Assembly (NCBI RefSeq): GCF_003752595.1
Contig: NZ_RKIJ01000013.1
Span: 62,001-126,000, forward strand
Length of the DNA: 64,000 nt
DNA from: Cellulomonas sp. PhB143
Lineage (GTDB): Bacteria; Actinomycetota; Actinomycetes; Actinomycetales; Cellulomonadaceae
Reading direction: 5' to 3'
Shown here: in pieces, positions 16,783-24,954 of the stretch
Position numbering within the stretch: position 1 is the stretch's first letter
Layout: the number at the start of each line of letters is the position of its first letter
The notes under the pieces: generated by a model
Told to the model about the DNA's origin: nothing
Database searches by the model: none
What the model saw: only the letters and a program-made list of their open reading frames with translations
Made by a program: the position numbers and the translations under genes

Positions 16783-18057
16783 GTGCTCACCTGGCCCGCC
16801 CCACAGATTCCCGCGCTGCCCGGAGAGGGCCGCCAGGTCCGCGTCCACGACAGCTCGACCGGTGCGCAGGTCGTCGCCGCGCACGGTCGCCGCGCCACGA
16901 TGTACGTCTGCGGCATCACCCCCTACGACGCCACCCACCTCGGCCACGCGGCCACGTACGTCGCGTTCGACCTGCTCTACCGGGCCTGGCTCGACGCCGG
17001 CCACGAGGTGGTCATGGCCTCGAACGTCACGGACGTCGACGACCCGCTCCTCGAGCGGGCGACCGCGACCGGTGTCGGGTGGCGGGACCTGGCCACCGAG
17101 CAGATCGCGCTCTTCGCGGAGGACATGACGGCGCTCGGCGTCGTGCCGCCCGACGTCTACGAGGGTGTCGTCGAGACCATCCCGCGCGTGCAGGACGCCG
17201 TCGCCCGCCTGCTCGAGACGGGTGCGGCCTACCGGGTGCCGCTCGAGGCGGGGGCGGGCGGCACGGAGCCCGGCCTCGGCGACGTGTACGCCGACCTCTC
17301 GGCCGACCCGTCGTTCGGTGACGTCGCGCGCCTGTCCCCGCAGGAGATGGCGACGCTCTTCGCCGAGCGCGGCGGGGACCCGGAGCGGCCCGGCAAGCGT
17401 CATCCGCTCGACCCGCTGCTGTGGCGCCGCGAGCGCCCGGGCGAGCCGGCGTGGGACTGCGCGACGCTCGGCAGCGGGCGGCCCGGCTGGCACGTCGAGT
17501 GCGCCGTCATCGCGCGCGACGGGCTCGGCCTGCCGTTCGACGTCCAGGGCGGGGGAGCGGACCTGCTCTTCCCCCACCACGAGATGTCGACCTCGCACGC
17601 GCGGCTCATCGACGACGGCCACGGCGCACGCACCCACGTGCACGCCGGCCTCATCTCCTACGACGGCCACAAGATGAGCAAGTCCCGGGGCAACCTCGTC
17701 CTCGTCTCGCGGCTGCGGGCCGACGGCGTGGACCCGATGGCCATCCGGCTCGCCATCCTCGCCCAGCACTACCGCAGCGAGTGGGAGTGGTCGGACGCGG
17801 TCCTCGCCGGGGGCCTCGCGCGCCACGCGCGATGGGTCGCGGCGGTCTCGGGCAACGGCGGGCCGTCGCCCGACGCGACGCTGGACGCGGTCCGCGACGC
17901 GCTCGCGGCCGACCTCGACGCCCCGCGCGCGCTCGCGGCCGTGGACGCCTGGGCCGACGCGGCGCTCGCCCCGGGACGGGACACCTCCGCCGACGAGGTC
18001 GGCGCGCCCGGCGTGGTCGCCCGGACGGTGAACGCGCTGCTGGGCGTGCGCCTGTGA
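16783..18057 (+). CDS. mshC: Cysteine--glucosaminyl-inositol ligase (mycothiol synthesis)
   Basis: 424 residues, a cysteinyl-tRNA-synthetase paralogue that uses ATP to join Cys to GlcN-Ins in mycothiol synthesis. The zinc-Cys and HIGH-type motif are in 'MYVCGITPYDATHLGHA'; the KMSKS loop is in 'YDGHKMSKSRGNLV'. It starts with 'LTWPAPQIPALPG', characteristic of MshC rather than CysS, and lacks the tRNA anticodon domain. Mycothiol is restricted to actinobacteria, supporting the taxonomic call. GTG 16783 is 6 nt after TAGGGT (16771-16776): leaderless. Neighbouring uppP and PAC2 match the usual actinobacterial order. Confidence 0.96.
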   Translation: MLTWPAPQIPALPGEGRQVRVHDSSTGAQVVAAHGRRATMYVCGITPYDATHLGHAATYVAFDLLYRAWLDAGHEVVMASNVTDVDDPLLERATATGVGWRDLATEQIALFAEDMTALGVVPPDVYEGVVETIPRVQDAVARLLETGAAYRVPLEAGAGGTEPGLGDVYADLSADPSFGDVARLSPQEMATLFAERGGDPERPGKRHPLDPLLWRRERPGEPAWDCATLGSGRPGWHVECAVIARDGLGLPFDVQGGGADLLFPHHEMSTSHARLIDDGHGARTHVHAGLISYDGHKMSKSRGNLVLVSRLRADGVDPMAIRLAILAQHYRSEWEWSDAVLAGGLARHARWVAAVSGNGGPSPDATLDAVRDALAADLDAPRALAAVDAWADAALAPGRDTSADEVGAPGVVARTVNALLGVRL

Positions 18058-18061
18058 GCGC

Positions 18062-18949
18062 CTAGGCCTCGCGGCCCCCGCCGTCGCGGCGCTTGAGGTA
18101 GCGCTCGAACTCGCGGGCGATGGCCTCGCCCGACGCCTCGGGCAGCTCGGCCGTGTCCTTCGCCTCCTCCAGCTGCTGCACGTACTCGGCGATCTCCGAG
18201 TCCTCCTGCGCGAGCTCGTCCACCCCGTGCTGCCACGCCTCGGCGTCCTCGGGGAGCTCCCCGAGCGGCACGGGCTCGCCGACGAGCTCCTCGAGCCGCG
18301 TGAGCATCGCGAGCGTGGCCTTGGGCGACGGCGGGTGCGCCACGTAGTGCGGCACCGCCGCCCACAGCGAGACGGACTGCATGCCGCGCTCGCCGGCCGC
18401 GTGCTGGAGCACGCCGACGATGCCGGTGGGACCCTCGTAGGTGTTCGGCGACACGTCCAGGACGGACTGCAGCCCCACGCTCTCCGACGTGGCGGTCAGC
18501 GGGATCGGACGGGTGTGCGGGACGTCCGCGAGCAGCGCGCCGAGGGTCACGACCGTGCTCACGTGGTAGCTCTCGGCGAGGTCGAGGAGCTCGCGGCAGT
18601 ACGTGCGCCAGCGCATGCTCGGCTCGATGCCGTCGACCAGGACGATGCGCCGGCCCGTGACGGGCGTGCGCGTCGTGGAGACCGTCGTGGTGGGCCACGT
18701 GATGGTGCGCCGGCCCTCGTCGTCGGTGGCCACGACCGGCCGGTTCACCTGGAAGTCGTGGTACTCCTCCGGGTCGATCTCCGCGACGTCGACGGCGTCC
18801 CACACGTCGTGCAGGTGCTGCACCGCGGCCGTCGCCGCGCTGCCTGCGTCGTTCCAGCCCTCGAAGGCGGCGATCAGCACGGTGCGCAGCTCGTCGCCCT
18901 GCCCCGCCGCGCCCGGCGAGCCCGGGATGTCGTCCCACGTGTCGCTCAT
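18062..18949 (-). CDS. PAC2 family protein
   Basis: 295 residues. 'LIAAFEGWNDAGSAATAAVQ' at the N-terminus and 'VVTLGALLADVPHTRPIPLT' in the middle are the typical PAC2 (proteasome assembly chaperone 2-like) blocks; the C-terminal ~70 residues are charged and helical. Actinobacterial members occur next to mshC; no direct role in proteasome assembly is proven in bacteria, although the proteasome locus lies only 5 kb away. Convergent with mshC (4 bp). The ATG lies 6 nt after TAGGCT (complement of 18956-18961): leaderless. Confidence 0.9.
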   Translation of the reverse strand: MSDTWDDIPGSPGAAGQGDELRTVLIAAFEGWNDAGSAATAAVQHLHDVWDAVDVAEIDPEEYHDFQVNRPVVATDDEGRRTITWPTTTVSTTRTPVTGRRIVLVDGIEPSMRWRTYCRELLDLAESYHVSTVVTLGALLADVPHTRPIPLTATSESVGLQSVLDVSPNTYEGPTGIVGVLQHAAGERGMQSVSLWAAVPHYVAHPPSPKATLAMLTRLEELVGEPVPLGELPEDAEAWQHGVDELAQEDSEIAEYVQQLEEAKDTAELPEASGEAIAREFERYLKRRDGGGREA

Positions 18950-19064
18950 CGGTCCAGCCTAGACGTGCCCGGCACCCGGCACGCCGCCCCGCGGGCGGAC
19001 GGTCCGTGGCCGCGGCGCACGTACCGTGGGAGAGGACACCGCAGACGAAGAGGAGCAGCACCCG

Positions 19065-19832
19065 ATGGCAGAAGTGGAGGAGGGCTCCGCCCTCCGGACG
19101 GAGGCGGGCGCCGGGACGGCGGGCGCGAGCGGCGTGCGGGGCACCGCGGGAGCCACGGGTCCCCGGACGCCGGCGGCGGTGCTGTGGGACATGGACGGCA
19201 CGCTCGTGGACTCCGAGCCGTACTGGATGGAGGCCGAGGCGGAGCTGGTCGCCCGGCACGGCGGCACCTGGACCCACGAGGACGCGCTCGGCCTGGTCGG
19301 CAACCCCCTGGAGGTCTCCGCGGCGGTGCTGCTCGAGGCCGGGGTCCGCCTCGAGGTGCCGCAGATCCTCACCTTCCTGGTCACGACCGTCGCGCGGCGG
19401 ATCAGCGAGCACGTGCCGTGGCGGCCCGGGGCGCTCGAGCTGCTCGTCGCCGTGCGCGAGGCCGGGATCCCCTGCGCGCTGGTGACCATGTCCTACCGAG
19501 AGCTCGCGGTGCCGCTCGTCGCGGCGGCACCCGCCGGGGCGTTCGACCAGCTGGTGTGCGGGGACGACGTCCGTCGCGGCAAGCCCGATCCCGAGCCCTA
19601 CCTCCGCGCGGCGCAGCTCCTCGGGGTGGACGCCCGCGACTGCGTCGCCGTCGAGGACTCCCCGCCGGGGATCGCCTCGGCGCTCGCTGCGGGCGCCACG
19701 ACGCTCGGCGTCGAGGCCGTGGTCCCGGTCCGGCCGGCACCGGGGCTCAACCGGGTCGCGACGCTCGCGGGCGTCGACGTCGAGCTGCTGCGGCGCATGC
19801 ACGGAGGCGAGCTCGTCGACCGGATGCCCTGA
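19065..19832 (+). CDS. HAD superfamily hydrolase (beta-phosphoglucomutase-like subfamily)
   Basis: About 255 residues. Motif I 'AVLWDMDGTLVDSEPYW' with nucleophile Asp, motif II 'CALVTMSYREL' (Thr), motif III 'DVRRGKPDPEPYL' (Lys) and motif IV 'CVAVEDSPPGIASALAAG' are complete; the cap is the helical C1 type. Substrate unknown (sugar phosphates likely). ATG 19065 is chosen because AAGAGGAG precedes it and a -10 box TACCGT (19022-19027) would give a ~30-nt leader; GTG 19026 would fall before that transcription start. Residues 1-35 are a low-complexity Ala/Gly-rich lead. Confidence 0.88.
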   Translation: MAEVEEGSALRTEAGAGTAGASGVRGTAGATGPRTPAAVLWDMDGTLVDSEPYWMEAEAELVARHGGTWTHEDALGLVGNPLEVSAAVLLEAGVRLEVPQILTFLVTTVARRISEHVPWRPGALELLVAVREAGIPCALVTMSYRELAVPLVAAAPAGAFDQLVCGDDVRRGKPDPEPYLRAAQLLGVDARDCVAVEDSPPGIASALAAGATTLGVEAVVPVRPAPGLNRVATLAGVDVELLRRMHGGELVDRMP

Positions 19833-19864
19833 GCGGGACCGGCACCCGCCGGGACCGCCCCGGG

Positions 19865-20722
19865 TCAGACACCGCTCTCCGGGCGGACCCCGATCGCGAC
19901 CTCTACCCGGCCGTCGGGGACGGGGGGCGGCGTGCCGCCGAAGGCGGGGCACAGGCTCCGGTGCGCGCACCAGTCGCACAGGCGGCTCGGGCGGGGCTCC
20001 CAGCTCCCGGTGCGTGCCGACTCCTGCACCGAGGACCACACGGAACGCACGCGCTGCTCGGTGATCTCGAGCTCGCGCTCCGTGGGCTCGGTGCGCAGCA
20101 CCTGACCGTCGCCGAGGTAGACGAGCTGGAGCATCGCCGGGACCTTCCCGGACTCGCGCCACAGGACGAGCCCGTAGAAGCGCATCTGGAACAGCGCGCC
20201 GCTCTCGAACCCCGGCCGGGGAGAGCGCCCGGACTTGTAGTCCACGACCCGGACCGCGCCGTCCGGGCGAACGTCGAGCCGGTCCACGATGCCGCGCAGC
20301 ACCGGCCCGTCCGCGAGCGCCGTCTCGACGCGCAGCTCGCGCGCCTGCGGCTCGAGCCGGTTCGGGTCCTCCAGCGTGAAGTAGGTCGCGAGCAGGGCCG
20401 CCGCGCTGCGCAGCCAGGCCTCCTCCGCGGTGTCGTCCGTGAAGAGCTCCCCGCACCGGGTGTCCGTCTCCTGCAGGGCGGCCCACTGCGCGGGCAGCAT
20501 CCCCTGCGCCGCCGCGAGGGTGCGTTCCCCGAGCGGGGCGTCGTACAGGTGCTCCAGCACCGCGTGCACCAGGGTGCCGCGCGCCGCGGCCTCGCTCGGC
20601 GGCTCCGGGAGCCGGTCGACGACCCGCAGCCGGTACAGCAGCGGGCACTGCATGTAGTCGTTCGCGCGCGACGGCGAGAGTCCCGGCAGCCGGGTCGGGG
20701 TGCTGACGTCCGTCGTGGTCAT
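19865..20722 (-). CDS. RecB-like PD-(D/E)XK nuclease with Cys cluster
   Basis: 285 residues. Nuclease motifs: 'GTLVHAVLEHLY' (His), 'LRGIVDRLDVRPDG' (Asp) and 'VRVVDYKSGRSPRP' (D-x-K). One Cys near the N-terminus (YMQCPLLYR) and three near the C-terminus (LCDWCAHRSLCPAF) form the Fe-S clamp seen in AddB/Cas4-type nucleases. It is a stand-alone nuclease domain without helicase. This family sits beside trmI and the proteasome genes in mycobacteria too, so the neighbourhood is conserved; its role is uncertain. Leaderless: TAACCT (complement of 20729-20734) is 6 nt before the ATG. Confidence 0.9.
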   Translation of the reverse strand: MTTTDVSTPTRLPGLSPSRANDYMQCPLLYRLRVVDRLPEPPSEAAARGTLVHAVLEHLYDAPLGERTLAAAQGMLPAQWAALQETDTRCGELFTDDTAEEAWLRSAAALLATYFTLEDPNRLEPQARELRVETALADGPVLRGIVDRLDVRPDGAVRVVDYKSGRSPRPGFESGALFQMRFYGLVLWRESGKVPAMLQLVYLGDGQVLRTEPTERELEITEQRVRSVWSSVQESARTGSWEPRPSRLCDWCAHRSLCPAFGGTPPPVPDGRVEVAIGVRPESGV

Positions 20723-20817
20723 GGCTCGAGGTTAGGCGCTGCCCCCGACAGACCGGCGCCCCCGGCCTCCCGGTCCGGGCGGCGGGCGCGCCGGCGCGAG
20801 CGGATAGTCTGACCGGC

Positions 20818-22014
20818 GTGACGCAGCCCCCTCCCGCCCCGGCCGGACCGGCCGGCCCTCCCGACCGCCGGGCCCCGCGCAGCCGCGGCTGGGTGCTGGG
20901 CCGCGTCGCCGGGGCGCCCGTCGTCGTGACCCCCTCCTGGGGCATCGCCGCGGTGGTCCTCACCGTCCTGTTCGCACCGACGGTGCGCTGGTACCAGCCC
21001 CACCTCGGCGCCGGCATCTACCTGGTCGCGTTCGCGTTCGTGCTGCTGCTCTTCGGCTCCGTGTTCCTGCACGAGGTCGCCCACGCGCTCGTCGCCCGGC
21101 GCCTCGGCCACCGCGTGACCGAGCTCGCGCTGACCGTCTGGGGCGGGCACACCGCGTACACGGGCACCACCCTGCGCCCGCGCGACGGCGTCTGGATCGC
21201 CGTCGTCGGTCCCCTGACCAACCTGGTCCTCGCCGGTGGCTTCTGGCTGCTCTTCGAGGCCCGCGCGGGCAGCGACATCGTGTGGCTCCTGTGCTACGCG
21301 GCGGCGTTCTCCAACGCGTTCGTCGGGTTCTTCAACCTCATCCCGGGTCTCCCGCTCGACGGCGGGCAGGTGCTCGAGTCCGCGGTGTGGGCGGCGACCG
21401 GCTCGCGCGACCGCGGCACTGTGGCGGCCGGGTGGACCGGCCGCGTGGTCGCGGTGGGCTTCCTCGTCGTGGCGCTGCTCGTCCCGCTGGCCCAGGGGCG
21501 CCAGCCGGACCTCGTGACCGTGGTCTGGGCCGCCGTGATCGGCTCGTTCCTGTGGTCGGGTGCCAGCACAGCGGTGCGCGTGGGCCGCGTGCGCCAGGCG
21601 GTGGCGCACGTCGACCTGCGCGGCCTGGTCCGCCCGACGGCGGTCGTCGGCACCGGGGCGAGCGCGGCGGACGTCGCGCACGGTGCGCGCTCGACGGGCG
21701 CCTGGGCGGTCGTCGTCGTCGACCCGGCGGGCTCGCCGGTCGCCGTCGTCGAGGCGCCGACGGTCGCCGCCGTGCCCCCCGAGCGGCTCGCCTCGACCCC
21801 CGTGGGTGCCGTCGCCGTGGCGCTCCCGGCGGGCGCAGCCGTCGACGTCTCTGCCCGGGGCGTCGAGCTCGTCGACCAGGTCGCCGGCCTGGCGCGCTCG
21901 GCGACCGTGCTGCCCGTGGTGGGCCAGGGGCGTGTCGTGGGCGTGGTGATGGTGGCCGACGTCGTCGGCGCCGTGCAGCACGCGCGTGCCGCCGGGCGGA
22001 CGCCCGGCACCTAG
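20818..22014 (+). CDS. Site-2 protease (M50 zinc metalloprotease)
   Basis: 398 residues. The zinc motif is in 'GSVFLHEVAHALVARRLGH' (HExxH) and the third ligand in 'NLIPGLPLDGGQVL'; about six membrane helices surround them. The C-terminal ~150 residues (from 'LVRPTAVVGTGASAADV') are soluble and look like a degenerate pair of CBS motifs, as in Rip3-type proteases. Such proteins cleave membrane-anchored regulators. GTG 20818 lies 7 nt after TAGTCT (20805-20810). trmI follows after 11 bp. Confidence 0.92.
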   Translation: MTQPPPAPAGPAGPPDRRAPRSRGWVLGRVAGAPVVVTPSWGIAAVVLTVLFAPTVRWYQPHLGAGIYLVAFAFVLLLFGSVFLHEVAHALVARRLGHRVTELALTVWGGHTAYTGTTLRPRDGVWIAVVGPLTNLVLAGGFWLLFEARAGSDIVWLLCYAAAFSNAFVGFFNLIPGLPLDGGQVLESAVWAATGSRDRGTVAAGWTGRVVAVGFLVVALLVPLAQGRQPDLVTVVWAAVIGSFLWSGASTAVRVGRVRQAVAHVDLRGLVRPTAVVGTGASAADVAHGARSTGAWAVVVVDPAGSPVAVVEAPTVAAVPPERLASTPVGAVAVALPAGAAVDVSARGVELVDQVAGLARSATVLPVVGQGRVVGVVMVADVVGAVQHARAAGRTPGT

Positions 22015-22025
22015 GATGGTGCGTC

Positions 22026-23036
22026 GTGACCCACGACGCACCCGCCCCGGCGACGCCCGAGCCCGCGACCCCGCCGACGGGGGCCGACCAGCGTCGCGGG
22101 CCCCTGCGCCTGGGCGACAAGGTCCAGCTCACCGACCCGCGCGGGCGCCTGCACACGATCACGCTCGCCGAGGGTGCGACGTTCCACACGCACAAGGGCT
22201 ACTTCACGCACGCCCAGCTCGTCGGGCAGCCCGAGGGCTCGGTGGTCACCAACACGGCGGGCATCGACTACGTCGCCCTGCGCCCGCTGCTCGCCGACTA
22301 CGTCCTGTCGATGCCGCGCGGCGCGGCCGTCGTGTACCCGAAGGACGCGGGGCAGATCGTCGGGATGGCCGACATCTACCCCGGCGCCCGGGTCGTGGAG
22401 GCCGGCGTCGGCTCCGGCGCGCTGACCATGTCGCTGCTGCGCGCCGTCGGCGACGGCGGCAGCGTGCACTCGATCGAGCGCCGCGAGGACTTCGCGGCGA
22501 TCGCCCGCGGCAACGTCGAGACGTTCTTCGGCGGGCCTCATCCCGCCTGGGACCTGACCGTCGGTGACCTCGCCGACGTGCTGCCGCAGATCGCGGGCCC
22601 GGGCACCGTCGACCGGGTCGTCCTCGACATGCTGGCGCCCTGGGAGAACGTCGACGCGGTCGCCGACGCGCTGGCGTCCGGCGGGGTGCTGGTCTGCTAC
22701 GTGGCCACGACGACCCAGCTCTCCCGCGTCGCCGAGGGGCTGCGCGCCGACGGCCGGTTCACCGAGCCCAGCGCCTGGGAGTCCATGGTCCGGGGCTGGC
22801 ACCTCGAGGGGCTCGCGGTGCGTCCGGAGCACCGGATGATCGGTCACACCGGCTTCCTGATCACCGCGCGGCGCATGGCCGACGGCGTCGTCGTCCCCGA
22901 GCGCCGGCGCCGCCCCGCGAAGGGCGCCTACCCCGCCGCCGACGCCGAGTGGACGGCGGAGGACGTCGGCGAGCGGCCGATCTCGGACAAGAAGATCCGT
23001 CGGGTCCGCCGCGACGTCGGGCAGGCGCCCGAGTGA
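22026..23036 (+). CDS. trmI: tRNA (adenine-58-N1)-methyltransferase
   Basis: 336 residues. An N-terminal barrel with 'HTHKGYFTHAQLVGQPEGS' precedes a Rossmann methyltransferase fold: SAM motif I 'RVVEAGVGSGALTMSLLRAV', acidic loop 'VHSIERREDF', catalytic region 'VDRVVLDMLAPWENVD'. This is the TrmI/Rv2118c family making m1A58 in the tRNA T loop. GTG 22026 has TAGGAT 8 nt upstream (22012-22017). The C-terminal tail is basic (RRRPAKGAYPA) and could touch tRNA. Location just before the proteasome ATPase gene is conserved in actinobacteria. Confidence 0.95.
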   Translation: MTHDAPAPATPEPATPPTGADQRRGPLRLGDKVQLTDPRGRLHTITLAEGATFHTHKGYFTHAQLVGQPEGSVVTNTAGIDYVALRPLLADYVLSMPRGAAVVYPKDAGQIVGMADIYPGARVVEAGVGSGALTMSLLRAVGDGGSVHSIERREDFAAIARGNVETFFGGPHPAWDLTVGDLADVLPQIAGPGTVDRVVLDMLAPWENVDAVADALASGGVLVCYVATTTQLSRVAEGLRADGRFTEPSAWESMVRGWHLEGLAVRPEHRMIGHTGFLITARRMADGVVVPERRRRPAKGAYPAADAEWTAEDVGERPISDKKIRRVRRDVGQAPE

Positions 23037-23117
23037 GCCCAGCGGCGGCGTGCGGCGGGCGGCCGCCGACGCGTGTCCGTCCTTCGGCCGCCTGACCCAC
23101 GACGGGGGAGGTTCCGC

Positions 23118-23123
23118 CTAGAG
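23118..23123 (+). promoter_or_regulatory. Candidate -10 box for arc
   Basis: TAGAGT in the 151-bp trmI-arc gap. Initiation about 7 nt downstream would give a ~57-nt leader carrying the GGAGG ribosome site of arc at 23178-23182. No convincing -35 is visible. Confidence 0.4.
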
Positions 23124-23187
23124 TCGTGCTCACGGCGGACGTCGGCACGGCGGCCGCCGCCAGGCGTCGGAACGGATGGAGGCTGCG

Positions 23188-24816
23188 ATGACCGAGCCGG
23201 ACCGGGAGCACGAGCGCCAGCTGGCGCTGCTCTCCGCGAAGAACGAGCGCCTCGCGGAGGCCCTGCGCGCCGCGCGGGACCAGCTCGTCGACCAGCGGCG
23301 CCAGATCGAGGAGCTCGCCAAGCCGCCGGGCACCTACGCCGTCTTCCTCTCCGCCCATCCGGACGGCTCGGTGGACGTCTCCTCCTCCGGTCGCAAGATG
23401 CACGTCGGCGCCAGCCCGGAGGTCGACGTCCGAGCCCTGCGGCCGGGCCAGGAGGTCGCGCTCAACGAGGCGATGACGGTCGTGGCCGCCGGAGGGTTCG
23501 AGCGCACGGGCGAGATCGTCGCCGTCAAGGAGGTCCTGGACGCCGAGCGCGTCCTGGTCGTGGGGCGCGCCGACGAGGAGCGGGTGGTCCGCCTCGCGGG
23601 CTCCGTCCCGGCGCGGTCGTTGCGCGCGGGGGACAGCCTGACGGTCGACACGCGCAGCGGGTTCGTCTTCGAGGTCGTCCCCAAGTCGGAGGTCGAGGAG
23701 CTGGTCCTCGAGGAGGTCCCGGACATCGACTACTCCGACATCGGCGGGCTCGGCCCCCAGATCGAGCAGATCCGCGACGCCGTCGAGCTGCCGTTCGTGC
23801 ACCCCGACCTCTACCGCGAGCACGGGCTGCGCCCGCCCAAGGGCATCCTGCTCTACGGCCCGCCCGGGTGCGGCAAGACGCTCATCGCGAAGGCCGTGGC
23901 GAACTCCCTCGCGCACACGGTGGCGAGGGCGCGCGGCGAGGAGTCCACCGAGGGCGCCCGCAGCTACTTCCTCAACGTCAAGGGCCCGGAACTGCTCAAC
24001 AAGTACGTCGGCGAGACCGAGCGGCACATCCGGCTGATCTTCTCCCGAGCGCGGGAGAAGGCCTCGCAGGGGACCCCCGTCGTCGTCTTCTTCGACGAGA
24101 TGGAGTCGCTCTTCCGGACCCGGGGGACGGGCCTGTCCTCCGACGTGGAGACGACGATCGTGCCGCAGCTGCTCAGCGAGATCGACGGCGTCGAACGCCT
24201 CGACAACGTCATCGTCATCGGCGCCTCGAACCGCGAGGACATGATCGACCCCGCGATCCTGCGTCCCGGGCGGCTCGACGTGAAGATCAAGATCGAGCGG
24301 CCCGACGCCGAGGGCGCCCGCGAGATCTTCGCCAAGTACCTGACCTCGGACCTGCCGATCCACGCGGACGACCTCGCCGAGCACGGCGAGGACGGGGCGG
24401 CGGCGGTCGAGGGCATGATCCGCGCCGTCGTCGAGCGGATGTACTCCGAGGCCGACGAGAACCGTTTCCTCGAGGTGACCTACGCGAGCGGCGACAAGGA
24501 GGTCCTGTACTTCAAGGACTTCAACTCCGGCGCGATGATCCAGAACGTCGTCGACCGGGCGAAGAAGTCCGCGATCAAGGACCTCCTGGCGACGGGCGGG
24601 CGGGGCATCCGCGTCGACCACCTGCTCGCCGCGTGCGTCGACGAGTTCCGGGAGAACGAGGACCTGCCGAACACGACGAACCCGGACGACTGGGCGAGGA
24701 TCTCCGGCAAGAAGGGCGAGCGCATCGTGTTCATCCGCACCATCGTGCAGAAGGAGGGTGAGGGCGCGGCGCCGCGGACCATCGACACGGTCACCAACAC
24801 GGGGCAGTATCTCTGA
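23188..24816 (+). CDS. arc: Proteasome-activating AAA+ ATPase (ARC/Mpa)
   Basis: 542 residues. Residues ~1-50 are the coiled coil that captures Pup, followed by tandem OB folds (~50-185), then the AAA+ module: Walker A '[17 protein letters not shown]', Walker B '[12 protein letters not shown]', sensor '[20 protein letters not shown]'. It ends in GQYL, the tail that docks on the proteasome alpha ring. It unfolds pupylated substrates and threads them into PrcBA. ATG 23188 has GGAGG 5 nt upstream; ATG 23176 would overlap that site. Its stop codon begins a 15-bp tandem repeat. Confidence 0.97.
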   Translation: MTEPDREHERQLALLSAKNERLAEALRAARDQLVDQRRQIEELAKPPGTYAVFLSAHPDGSVDVSSSGRKMHVGASPEVDVRALRPGQEVALNEAMTVVAAGGFERTGEIVAVKEVLDAERVLVVGRADEERVVRLAGSVPARSLRAGDSLTVDTRSGFVFEVVPKSEVEELVLEEVPDIDYSDIGGLGPQIEQIRDAVELPFVHPDLYREHGLRPPKGILLYGPPGCGKTLIAKAVANSLAHTVARARGEESTEGARSYFLNVKGPELLNKYVGETERHIRLIFSRAREKASQGTPVVVFFDEMESLFRTRGTGLSSDVETTIVPQLLSEIDGVERLDNVIVIGASNREDMIDPAILRPGRLDVKIKIERPDAEGAREIFAKYLTSDLPIHADDLAEHGEDGAAAVEGMIRAVVERMYSEADENRFLEVTYASGDKEVLYFKDFNSGAMIQNVVDRAKKSAIKDLLATGGRGIRVDHLLAACVDEFRENEDLPNTTNPDDWARISGKKGERIVFIRTIVQKEGEGAAPRTIDTVTNTGQYL

Positions 24817-24895
24817 CCGCTGTACCCCTGACCGCTGTACCCCTGACCGCTGTACCCCTGACCGCTGTACCCCTGACCGCTGTACCCCTGACCGC
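24814..24895 (+). repeat. 15-bp tandem repeat starting at the arc stop codon
   Basis: The unit TGACCGCTGTACCCC occurs five times perfectly (24814-24888) plus 7 bp of a sixth. The first TGA is the arc stop codon, and the 15-bp unit keeps TGA in the same frame each time. It fills about half of the arc-dop gap. It looks like a variable-number locus produced by slippage; any regulatory effect is unknown. Confidence 0.95.
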
Positions 24896-24954
24896 GCCGC
24901 CCGACGGGCGGACGCCCACGGCGACCACCGGCCGGGTGCGCCTAGGGTGACGAC

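Noticed and set aside
16783-18057. Cysteinyl-tRNA synthetase (cysS)
   Set aside because: It resembles CysS but lacks the anticodon-binding domain and has the MshC-type N-terminus, so mycothiol ligase is the better call.
24814-24895. CRISPR array
   Set aside because: The 15-bp units are directly adjacent with no spacers, so this is a simple tandem repeat.
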